Translations under genes and position numbers: made by a program
DNA from: Myxococcales bacterium
Lineage (GTDB): Bacteria; Myxococcota; Myxococcia; Myxococcales; Myxococcaceae
Direction of reading: 5' to 3'
Assembly (NCBI GenBank): GCA_020846875.1
Contig: JADLDB010000117.1
Coordinates: 54,080 to 118,079, forward strand
Length of the DNA: 64,000 nt
Shown here: positions 54,768 to 61,610 of the stretch, piece by piece
Layout of the letters: each line of letters starts with the position of its first letter
How positions within the stretch are numbered: the stretch's first letter is position 1
Notes under the pieces: generated by a model
Database searches by the model: none
What the model saw: only the letters and a program-made list of their open reading frames with translations
What the model was told of the DNA's origin: nothing

Positions 54768-55361
54768 CTACCTCTTCGTCCGAGTGAGTGCCAAGGCGTA
54801 CACCTTCGCGGCACCACCCTTTGACCGAAGAATAGCCGCAACGGCGTTCATCGTCGCCCCCGACTGAAACAGGTCGTCCAAGAGGAGAATATTGCGGCCC
54901 TTGATCCTCGTTGGGTCCACCTTGTGGGCACCGGCGAGTAGCTTCTTCCGCTCGTCAACGCCGACGTTCTTCAACTGCGGCGTGTCCTTGATTTTCGAGA
55001 CGGCGTCGTTGACCACCTCAGCGCCGAGCAGTTCACCCAGGTGCTTCGCCACGACTTCAACCGGCTGAACCGTGCGCCTCTTCGAGGCAGGCATCGGCAC
55101 AACCGCGTCGATCTTCACCTTCCACTTCTTGGCGAACGACGCTGCCGTGATCGCAAGCCGCCTGGCCTCCTTGGGATCCCGGGTACCGTACTTCAGTTGA
55201 TAAACGGCCTCACCCAGCTCGCTCCGAACCTTGTTCTCGAACTGCGCATGACCCGCACCGTCGTAGCCGACGAAGTCGGCGCTCTTCATGTGGACATCGA
55301 GCGTGAAGCCCTCTGCCCAGGAACCGGTGATCTTCTGCGGGTCCATTGTGAGCGATCTCAT
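54768..55361 (-). CDS. ComF-type phosphoribosyltransferase
   Basis: This 197-aa cytoplasmic protein has the PRPP-binding loop ILLLDDLFQSGATM (residues 158-171, the family DD-x-x-x-[ST]-G-x-T pattern) preceded by AVVPMPASKRRTVQP, as in ComF-type phosphoribosyltransferases. It could make or use a modified nucleotide. Its ATG (55361) overlaps the stop of the HEPN-like gene (ATGA), and its stop is 2 bp from the SLOG gene, so the three are tightly coupled. ComF itself serves DNA uptake, but the neighbours point to a nucleotide-signal role here. Confidence 0.85.
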   Translation of the reverse strand: MRSLTMDPQKITGSWAEGFTLDVHMKSADFVGYDGAGHAQFENKVRSELGEAVYQLKYGTRDPKEARRLAITAASFAKKWKVKIDAVVPMPASKRRTVQPVEVVAKHLGELLGAEVVNDAVSKIKDTPQLKNVGVDERKKLLAGAHKVDPTRIKGRNILLLDDLFQSGATMNAVAAILRSKGGAAKVYALALTRTKR

Positions 55362-56383
55362 GACCTCGTCACCCCGGGCCGGGCCAACGGGTCTTCTGCG
55401 TAGTGCTCGTCAAGATCCTTGGCTGATTCGACCAACCGCCGCACCGTGGTCGTGAGCAGTAACGCCATCGCTTCAGCGTCGATTGAGTCGGCCTCCGGGT
55501 TCAAAAGTTGGCGCAGCCGCTCAACAGCTCGCCGGCCGATTCCGAGGTCGTGGTCGACCGAGGGATGGACACTCGGAAACCAGCCTCTGCGGGCGAGCGC
55601 CTCTTGGAACTTCGTCATCGTGTCGCTGATGACCTCGACCATTGCGACCGCAACCGCACGATCATCCTCCTTCTGGAGGTGACGGGCCCCAACGACGATC
55701 TTCTCCATCGGGTAGCCGATCTTGTCGAAGATCGTGCTCAGCATGTCACTTCGGAAGACGGCTCGATGTCGACGTTCATCGTCGGCGAGTAGGGCGATCG
55801 CATCGTCGAGCACCTTACCCAACACGCTTTGCTGCTTCAGCAGGAGGTCGCAGCAGACGATCTCGCCCTGTTGAAGGTCGTACTCGCCGAATGAGTACCG
55901 CACGAATTTCTGTGCCGTCATCGTTGCCCGAACAACGCCAACGAACCGTCGGCCCGCTCTATTGGTCATGTGGGCCAAGTCGTTTCGAACCTGCTTGACG
56001 TCGTCGAGCGCATCGACGTTCTTTGCGAGGTCAGCGAAACCCAGGCACTCGCAAAGATGGCGGACAGCGTCCTGCTGGAGGTAGAGCGCCTGGACGAAAC
56101 CAAAGTGAGCCAGGTAGAGCTGGCCGGGGTCGGTGACGTCGCCAAGATCGGCGTGAGCGGCGGTTGCGTACTCGGCATCGCCGACTGCATCCATGCAGCT
56201 ACACAACTGGTTCCAGCGGCGGGCTTCGCGTCGCAGCTCAGCGGAACGCCGAGGTTCATTGACGAGATCTCGAAGGGTTGAGATGCGGTGGTCCAGCCCT
56301 GGCGGTTCAACGGTGACGGTCATGGGTCCAACAACGACATCGGAAGCGCCGGCCCCCTGACCACGATGCGGCGGGTTCGTCAT
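55358..56383 (-). CDS. HEPN-like protein with RNDLAH motif
   Basis: This 341-aa cytoplasmic protein is all-helical. Its centre carries QVRNDLAHMTNRAGRRFVGV with R133 and H138 in the R-x4-H pattern of HEPN ribonucleases, preceded by the family-like helical part (LYLQQDAVRHLCECLGFADL). HEPN proteins often cut RNA in antiphage and toxin systems, so this is the probable effector; catalysis is not shown. The rest (DAIALLADDERRHRAVFRSD and a long C-terminal helix) is unassigned. The start at 56383 has AAGGAGG about ten bases upstream; an ATG at 56410 is possible. It is coupled to the phosphoribosyltransferase by ATGA. Codons are less GC-biased than in core genes. Confidence 0.7.
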   Translation of the reverse strand: MTNPPHRGQGAGASDVVVGPMTVTVEPPGLDHRISTLRDLVNEPRRSAELRREARRWNQLCSCMDAVGDAEYATAAHADLGDVTDPGQLYLAHFGFVQALYLQQDAVRHLCECLGFADLAKNVDALDDVKQVRNDLAHMTNRAGRRFVGVVRATMTAQKFVRYSFGEYDLQQGEIVCCDLLLKQQSVLGKVLDDAIALLADDERRHRAVFRSDMLSTIFDKIGYPMEKIVVGARHLQKEDDRAVAVAMVEVISDTMTKFQEALARRGWFPSVHPSVDHDLGIGRRAVERLRQLLNPEADSIDAEAMALLLTTTVRRLVESAKDLDEHYAEDPLARPGVTRS

Positions 56384-56414
56384 GTTGCAGGACCCTCCTT
56401 CAGCCATCACTCAG

Positions 56415-56735
56415 CTACTGGCGACTTGGGAGCAGCCGACGCCCAGAAATCCACCGGCCCTGCTCCTCAAGCGCCATCTCGATGCTCATGTCCCATGCGG
56501 CGTAGGACTCCAGGATCGGATCGTCCAAGTCGTTCCTCGGTGGCCGCAGAGCACAGACTTCGCCGGCAGGAATCTTGCGGTCGGCACACGACTGCTTCGT
56601 CCCCTCCCAGATTTCTGCCTCATCGGGGACACCATTCGCGTCTTTGTCGGTGATCTTGAATTCCCATCTCGTCACGCCACCGTCACCCTCTTCCCATGGT
56701 CGGAGGACGCGAAGAACAACCCCACCTTCGGTCAC
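56415..56735 (-). CDS. uncharacterised protein at the head of the island operon
   Basis: This 106-aa ORF starts at a GTG at 56735 and reads MTEGGVVLRVLRPWEEGDG, EFKITDKDANGVPDEAEIWE, then CADRKIPAGEVCALRPPRND. It has real-protein character and ends 31 bp before the HEPN-like start with no other signal between, so it is probably the first gene of the operon. The GTG overlaps the stop of a further upstream minus-strand ORF (56732-57010), which may also be real or may be the same gene broken by a frameshift. No family is recognised. Confidence 0.4.
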   Translation of the reverse strand: MTEGGVVLRVLRPWEEGDGGVTRWEFKITDKDANGVPDEAEIWEGTKQSCADRKIPAGEVCALRPPRNDLDDPILESYAAWDMSIEMALEEQGRWISGRRLLPSRQ

Positions 56736-57010
56736 CTTGATCGCGTTCTCGCAGTCGAGGGGCGCTCTCGACGGCCGCAGGGGAACTTGAACGAGTACGT
56801 GGGCTCCGGCCGTGACGACAACTCTTCAACAAACCGCTGATAGATACCCAGCCACTGCGGCTTCGAGCCCGTGGAGTAGCGGATCGCGTGCCTGCGACTG
56901 ATTCGCTCCTCTGCCTTTTCAACTGTCGGCATGGGAGACTGGACGGCAACATCGGCCTCGACGATCTGCGAAACGCCGTGAACCTGATCGGTGACATGGT
57001 GAAGCCGCAC
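56732..57010 (-). CDS. doubtful small ORF upstream of the operon
   Basis: This 92-codon frame contains PTVEKAEERISRRHAIRYST and YQRFVEELSSRPEPTYSFKF. Its stop overlaps the next start as GTGA. The codon pattern is only moderate, and the first 25 codons are poor (an internal ATG lies at 56932). It could be a real fifth gene or the 5' part of the following gene after a frameshift. Confidence 0.3.
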   Translation of the reverse strand: MRLHHVTDQVHGVSQIVEADVAVQSPMPTVEKAEERISRRHAIRYSTGSKPQWLGIYQRFVEELSSRPEPTYSFKFPCGRRERPSTARTRSR

Positions 57011-57071
57011 CTCCGCTTGGTGGCGGGGAACGAGGTGGTCGACGCCGTTGCGGAGCCGAAAAGCGGGAGAT

Positions 57072-57090
57072 GAGCTACTACTGGGCTACT
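57072..57090. repeat. 19-bp direct repeat, copy 2
   Basis: Exact copy of gagctactactgggctact (54170-54188), lying between the operon and the second tRNA-Pro fragment. Confidence 0.7.
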
Positions 57091-57101
57091 GGCGTCGTCT
57101 C

Positions 57102-57153
57102 GGAGCAAAAAGAATCCCCCGGTCCTCTTGGATTTCTCCTCGAAGACCGGGGG
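57102..57153 (-). terminator. Rho-independent terminator of the former tRNA-Pro transcript
   Basis: On the minus strand, CCCCCGGTC and GACCGGGGG form a perfect 9-bp stem around a 20-nt loop, followed by ATTCTTTTTG. It lies 7 bp past the CCA end of the tRNA-Pro fragment, as expected for the native terminator of that tRNA, so this side is the original chromosomal flank. Confidence 0.75.
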
Positions 57154-57160
57154 CTTCTCA

Positions 57161-57219
57161 TGGTCGGGGCGACTGGATTTGAACCAGCGACCACTTGCAC
57201 CCCAAGCAAGTGCGCTACC
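57161..57219 (-). tRNA. tRNA-Pro(GGG) 3' fragment, copy B, with CCA
   Basis: On the minus strand, from GGTAGCGC (3' side of the D arm) through the anticodon stem-loop (CACTTGC TTGGGGT GCAAGTG, anticodon GGG), the TPsiC arm and CGCCCCGACCA, the sequence is a normal tRNA-Pro. The 5' acceptor strand and the 5' half of the D arm are missing: the DNA before GGTA (GCCCTGTGG) does not pair with CGCCCCG. It is a displaced 3' end left by integration, kept with its terminator. An intact copy is not in the window. Confidence 0.75.
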
Positions 57220-57350
57220 CCCACAGGGCTTCGCATCATGTCCCACAGCTTCGCAGAACAGCGTTCGGATCTCGCCGGAGGCCGTCGCCACGTTGAGGGT
57301 GACGCCCGCTCCTCCGCCGACCTTCGTTTCCGATGATGCAGGAGAAGGCG
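57220..57350. other. junction DNA between the tRNA scar and the DUF5131 promoter
   Basis: Minus-strand frames here read through the scar (for example GVTLNVATASGEIRTLFCEA) and look like the cut end of a lost gene. I see no complete gene. Confidence 0.35.
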
Positions 57351-57354
57351 TGTA

Positions 57355-57378
57355 GAGCAGCCGCTGCTCCGCTACACT
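57355..57378 (+). promoter_or_regulatory. dyad operator and -10-like element before DUF5131
   Basis: A perfect 15-bp dyad (GAGCAG-CCG-CTGCTC, 57355-57369) sits just upstream of a TACACT -10-like hexamer (57373-57378). The ribosome-binding site AGGAGG is at 57391-57396 and the GTG start at 57401. The dyad would fall in the -35/-10 spacer and could bind a repressor. No regulator gene is adjacent. Confidence 0.45.
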
Positions 57379-57400
57379 GAACACACAAGCAGGAGGCACG

Positions 57401-58237
57401 GTGGCCCAGACCTCGGACATTGAGTGGACAGACGCGACGTGGAACCCCGTGCGCGGCTGCGTGAAGGTTAGCCCCGGCTGCAAGCACTGCTACGCGGAGA
57501 CGTTCGCCGAACGCTTTCGAGGAGTCCGAGGACACCCGTTTGAGCAGGGGTTCGACCTCAAGCTGGTGCCGGAGAAGCTGCCAGAGCCGCTGCGGTGGAG
57601 GACGCCGAAGACCATCTTCGTGAACTCCATGAGCGACCTCTTCCAGACGGGGGTCGGCACGGACTACGTGACGGCGGTCGCACGGGTGATGGAGCAGGCG
57701 AACTGGCACACCTACCAAGTGCTGACGAAGCGATCCGAGCGGATGCTGGACCTCCTGACCGGCGAGCTTTCGTGGGCAGCCCAGTTGCCGCACGTCTGGT
57801 GGGGCGTCAGCGTCGAGAATCGGAAGCACGGCCTGCCCCGTGTGGAGCATCTCCGGCACACGAAGGCGCGGGTGCGGTTTCTCTCCATCGAGCCGCTGCT
57901 CGAAGACCTTGGTCCGCTGGACCTGCGCGGCATTGACTGGGTCATCGTCGGCGGCGAGAGCGGCGCCGGATGCAGGCCCATGAAGGAAGACTGGGTCGTT
58001 TCGATTCGCAACCAGTGCCTGAAGGCCGGCGTGCCTTTCTTCTTCAAGCAGTGGGGGGGCTTCCCGAAGAAGGCCGCAGGTAGGCTGCTCGGCGGGAAGA
58101 CGTGGGACGACATGCCCATCCGGCCCGAGGTCGAGGTCCCCGCTGCGGGCGACCGAGAGATGCTGGTCGAGCGGGCAGCGACGGCGGCTGCCCAGTGGCG
58201 ACCTGCGCGCAGTCGGGGACTCGCGCGTGCCCCGTAG
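57401..58237 (+). CDS. DUF5131 (Gp37/Gp68) family three-Cys protein
   Basis: This 278-aa protein belongs to the phage Gp37/Gp68 (DUF5131) family. The three-Cys cluster is at the N-terminus (RGCVKVSPGCKHCYAETF, about residues 18-35), and downstream motifs are IFVNSMSDLFQ, YQVLTKRSERM, WWGVSVENRK, FLSIEPLLEDLGPL, DWVIVGGESGAGCRPM and FFKQWGG. The cluster and fold are radical-SAM-like. The start is GTG with AGGAGG upstream. It overlaps the tcmP gene by 11 bp, the usual pairing. The family occurs in phages and islands; its reaction is not established. Confidence 0.92.
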   Translation: MAQTSDIEWTDATWNPVRGCVKVSPGCKHCYAETFAERFRGVRGHPFEQGFDLKLVPEKLPEPLRWRTPKTIFVNSMSDLFQTGVGTDYVTAVARVMEQANWHTYQVLTKRSERMLDLLTGELSWAAQLPHVWWGVSVENRKHGLPRVEHLRHTKARVRFLSIEPLLEDLGPLDLRGIDWVIVGGESGAGCRPMKEDWVVSIRNQCLKAGVPFFFKQWGGFPKKAAGRLLGGKTWDDMPIRPEVEVPAAGDREMLVERAATAAAQWRPARSRGLARAP

Positions 58238-59120
58238 GACTCGCTCCACGGCTACCGACCTACCCGAGGTCGGCCCGTGGGCACGGGACAAGCTCGACCG
58301 GCTGCGAAGTTACCTCAGCGCGTACACCACCATCCTGTCGAAGCAGGCTTGGGCGAAGACCGTGTACATCGACGCCTTCGCGGCTGCCGGAAGAGCCGCG
58401 CTCCGGGCCACCGAACCCGACGAGCAGGCGAAGCTGCCCATCGTTGATGACGCGCAGGCGTTGCTGGATGGTTCACCTCGCGTCGCGCTCGACATCGAGC
58501 CCCCATTCAACCAGTACGTGTTCATCGAGCAGAGCCCTGCGCGTCTTGCCCTTCTTCGTGAGTTGGAGCGCGAATACGCGGGCCGCCGACAGATTCGAGT
58601 CCACGAGGGCGACTGCAACGAGTACCTCACCAAGCACGTCGCTGCCCTCGGCCTGAAGAAGAAGGGCTGGCGCGGCGTGGTGTTCCTCGACCCATACGGG
58701 ATGCAAGTGCCGTGGAGCACCATCGAGGCGCTGGCGAAGACCGGCGCGCTGGAGGTCTTCATCAACTTCCCGCTCGGTATGGCAATCCAGCGACTGCTGA
58801 AGACCAGCGCGTCCTTCAACGAGGCCGAGCGAAGAAAGCTCGACACGTACTTCGGTGACCCGAACTGGTTCGACGTCGTCTACCAAAGGCAGAACGCCGA
58901 CATGTTCGGCGAGGTGAAGACCACGAAGGGCAAGGACGCCGCGCGCAAGCTGCTCGGCTGGTATCGGGCACGCCTCAAGCGCCACTTCGGTCACGTCAGC
59001 CCCGGCTACCTCGTGAAGAACTCGGTCGGCGGCGACCTGTACTACCTGCTTTTCGCGGGGCCGAACTCGACGGGAGCGAAGATCGCCAGCCATGTTCTCG
59101 GCGGCGGCATCCGCGTGTAA
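58227..59120 (+). CDS. tcmP: three-Cys-motif partner protein TcmP
   Basis: This 297-aa protein is the usual partner of the DUF5131 three-Cys protein. Motifs: EVGPWARDKLDRLRSYLSAY, YIDAFAAAGRA, NQYVFIEQSPARLALLREL, GDCNEYLTK, RGVVFLDPYGMQVPWSTIEA, EVFINFPLGMAIQRLL. These match a Rossmann-fold, methyltransferase-like layout. The C-terminal HFGHVSPGYLVKNSVGGDLY is conserved-looking. It starts at GTG 58227 inside the end of its partner. The two are probably made together as one complex, from an operon whose promoter has a dyad. Confidence 0.92.
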   Translation: MPRRTRSTATDLPEVGPWARDKLDRLRSYLSAYTTILSKQAWAKTVYIDAFAAAGRAALRATEPDEQAKLPIVDDAQALLDGSPRVALDIEPPFNQYVFIEQSPARLALLRELEREYAGRRQIRVHEGDCNEYLTKHVAALGLKKKGWRGVVFLDPYGMQVPWSTIEALAKTGALEVFINFPLGMAIQRLLKTSASFNEAERRKLDTYFGDPNWFDVVYQRQNADMFGEVKTTKGKDAARKLLGWYRARLKRHFGHVSPGYLVKNSVGGDLYYLLFAGPNSTGAKIASHVLGGGIRV

Positions 59121-59359
59121 CGGGCCGCGCTTGAGCCCGTCGGACGGTGATGAGACGGTGAGGCGTGACCAAGACGATGGTTGAGAGCGACCGGCTCTAT
59201 CCGCCATCAAGCTTGACCACGCTGCGATCTACGACTGGGCTACTGGGCGGGCCGGAGCTGGGTTGCAGCAGCCGACTCGGGCACGGGCACCAGCATGCGC
59301 ATGCCCGACTTCAGAACGACTTCGAGCATGACCTGTTGAACGAAGCCGCTTCGTTCAAC
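59121..59359. other. gap with imperfect third copy of the 19-bp repeat
   Basis: No gene with good coding character. The segment contains ctacgactgggctact (59229-59244), one mismatch from the repeat at 54170 and 57072. Confidence 0.45.
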
Positions 59360-59512
59360 CACCGGCTGCTGAGCGCCACCGACGACGCCGTCACCTTCCG
59401 CACCAAGGGCGACGCCACCGCCACGCTGCACGCTCTCGACTTCCTGCACCGCTTCCTCCAGCGCGTCCTGCCCTCCGGCTTCGTGAAGCTGCGCCACTAC
59501 GGGCTGCTCGCC
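59360..59512 (+). pseudogene. IS91-type transposase remnant
   Basis: The reading HRLLSATDDAVTFRTKGDAT, LDFLHRFLQRVLPSGFVKLR then HYGLLA is the conserved C-terminal segment of IS91-family (Y2) transposases. Only about 51 residues survive and the flanking frame is not transposase, so the element is dead. Its position at the right edge of the island suggests it helped assemble or move the region. Confidence 0.65.
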
Positions 59513-59713
59513 CGGGCGGCGGCTACGACGGGAACTCGTTTGAACGATCGCGTCTTGTTGTCGCGGGCGTGGCCGCGCTCACGCCCGAGGCAATGCACCC
59601 ATCACCGCTCTGGTCCAAGATGGGGCGCGTCACGCACCGGGCGGGGACGGCTTACGGTGGCCGTCCGGAGAGCGCTTGTCAGCGACGGAGCGCTGGCTTA
59701 GGGCGGCGCTTCC

Positions 59714-61255
59714 GTGTCCACCGCCACCGCGCCTTCATCCGACGAGATCTTCGGTCACCCGAAGGGCCTCTTCATCTGCTTCATGACCGAGATGTGGGAG
59801 CGCTTCTCGTTCTACGGGATGAAGGCGCTGCTCTTCCTCTACCTGACCAAGTACCACCTGTTCGGCGACGGCCCCTCGTACGATCTCCTCGGCGCGTACG
59901 GCGGCCTCGTGTACGCGGTGCCGGTGATCGGCGGCCTGCTGGCGGACCGCTACCTCGGCATGCGCAAGGCGGTGGTGCTGGGCGGCCTGCTGCTGGTGCT
60001 GGGCCACGCCGGCATGGCGATCGAAGGCGTGCAGGCCCACGTGGAGAACGGCGTCACCGTCCGCGACAACGCCGCGCTGCAGGTCTTCTACTTTTCGCTG
60101 GCGTTGATCATCATGGGCGTGGGCTTCCTGAAGCCCAACATCTCCACCATCGTCGGCAAGCTGTACCCGGAGAACGACCCGCGCCGCGACTCGGGCTTCA
60201 CCATCTTCTACGCGGGCATCAACCTGGGCGCGCTGTTCGCCAGCCTGGTGTGCGGGTACCTCGGCGAGACCTACGGCTGGAAGTACGGCTTCGGCGCGGC
60301 CGGCATCGGCATGCTGGCGGGCCTCGTCTTCTTCCTCTGGGGCCAGAAGTACCTTCACGGCCACGCCGAGCCGGCGAAGCCCGAGGCGCTCAAAGAGAAG
60401 GTGCTGGGGCCGATCGACCGCGAGCGCAGCATCTACCTGGGCGCGGTCCTGGGCGTGGGCATGGTGTGGCAGCTGATCCAGCGCACCTCGACGGTGCACG
60501 GCGCGATGCACTTCGTCGCCGTCGTCTTCCTGGGCTGGTTCATCTGGTTCGTCGCGACGAAGTGCACGAAGGTGGAGCGCGAGCAGATGGTGGCGCTGGT
60601 CGTCATCATCTTCGCGTGCCTGGTCTTCTTCACCCTCTACGAGCAGACCTACGGCAGCTGGGTGGCCTTCACCGACCGGCTGATGACCAAGCGCCTCATC
60701 ATCTGGGACATGACCGCCGGCTCGCTCACCTTCCTCGGCGCGCTTTTCATCGTCGCGCTGTCGCCGGTCTTCGCGTGGCTGTGGCCGTGGCTCGAGAAGC
60801 GCGGGTGGAACCCGTCGAAGCCGGCGAAGAGCGCGCTGGGCCTCGCCATCGGCGGGCTGGGCTTCGTGCCGCTGTACCTCGCGGCGAAGGGCATCGACGG
60901 CACGGGCCTGGCCAGCGTGTGGTGGCTGGTCGCCGCGTACCTGGTGCTGGAGGTGGGCGAGATGTGCCTGTCGCCCATTGGCCTCGCCGCGGTGACGCAG
61001 CTCTCGGTGAAGCGCGTGGTGAGCCTGATGATGGGCGCGTGGTTCCTCGCCACCGCCTACTCCGAGGTGCTGGCCGCGGCCTTCGGCAAGCTGTCGTCCC
61101 TCGAGGTCCCCGAAGGCACCGCGCTCGATCCCGTCGCCGCCGCGGCGAAGTACGCCGACCTCTTCTGGCTGATGACGTGGATCGGCCTGGGCTCGGGCCT
61201 GGTGTTCTTGCTCATCACCCCGCGCGTGAAGCAGTGGATGCACGGGGTGAAGTAG
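59714..61255 (+). CDS. POT family peptide/proton symporter
   Basis: This 513-aa inner-membrane protein imports di- and tripeptides with protons. The family motif ExxER is present (MTEMWERFSFYGMKALLFLY), followed by the GGLLADRYLGMRKAVVLGG loop and the second signature FYAGINLGALFASLVCGYLG. About 12 to 14 hydrophobic spans are visible, and the end IGLGSGLVFLLITPRVKQW is typical. The start is GTG at 59714. It stands alone and marks the return to core sequence after the island. Confidence 0.92.
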   Translation: MSTATAPSSDEIFGHPKGLFICFMTEMWERFSFYGMKALLFLYLTKYHLFGDGPSYDLLGAYGGLVYAVPVIGGLLADRYLGMRKAVVLGGLLLVLGHAGMAIEGVQAHVENGVTVRDNAALQVFYFSLALIIMGVGFLKPNISTIVGKLYPENDPRRDSGFTIFYAGINLGALFASLVCGYLGETYGWKYGFGAAGIGMLAGLVFFLWGQKYLHGHAEPAKPEALKEKVLGPIDRERSIYLGAVLGVGMVWQLIQRTSTVHGAMHFVAVVFLGWFIWFVATKCTKVEREQMVALVVIIFACLVFFTLYEQTYGSWVAFTDRLMTKRLIIWDMTAGSLTFLGALFIVALSPVFAWLWPWLEKRGWNPSKPAKSALGLAIGGLGFVPLYLAAKGIDGTGLASVWWLVAAYLVLEVGEMCLSPIGLAAVTQLSVKRVVSLMMGAWFLATAYSEVLAAAFGKLSSLEVPEGTALDPVAAAAKYADLFWLMTWIGLGSGLVFLLITPRVKQWMHGVK

Positions 61256-61369
61256 GAAGCGTCTTCGCCGGGTGACATATCTCCGTGAGCCAGCTCACGC
61301 CTCGGAGGACCGATGAAGTAGGGCGACACCGCGAGAGTGTTCTGGTCGGGCCGAAATCAGGCGATCCAC

Positions 61370-61512
61370 ATTCCACGGCGGTACCGACGAGCGGTCGCCC
61401 AACCACGTCGAGTTCGAGGGTGCGCAGCAACTGGAGGCCCTCCTTCGAGAAGAGCCTCTCGCCAAGGCACAATCAGCCGCTGCGCCAGCGCGGCGAGGCC
61501 GAAGCGGCTCAT
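61370..61512 (-). pseudogene. frameshifted fragment of an unknown gene
   Basis: The minus strand starts MSRFGLAALAQRLIVP at 61512; after a one-base shift near 61468 the other frame reads LGERLFSKEGLQLLRTLELD, VVGRPLVGTAVECGSPDF with good coding quality, then decays. It appears to be a broken gene start of unknown family. The rest of 61256-61610 shows no gene. Confidence 0.3.
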
Positions 61513-61610
61513 CGAGGTGCGTCCTCCCCACTCAAGAGCAGTCGGCAGGGGAGCGCAGTGTGGCCCCGGTTCTGGCTGGAGGCCAGCACCCCCCTGCTGG
61601 CGGGGAATCG

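Noticed and set aside
55041..56281. Plus-strand ORFs inside the HEPN operon
   Set aside because: They are antisense to genes with overlapping junctions and motifs, and they lack ribosome-binding sites.
57161..57240. Complete tRNA-Pro gene
   Set aside because: The 5' acceptor strand and half of the D arm are missing, and the preceding bases cannot pair with CGCCCCG.
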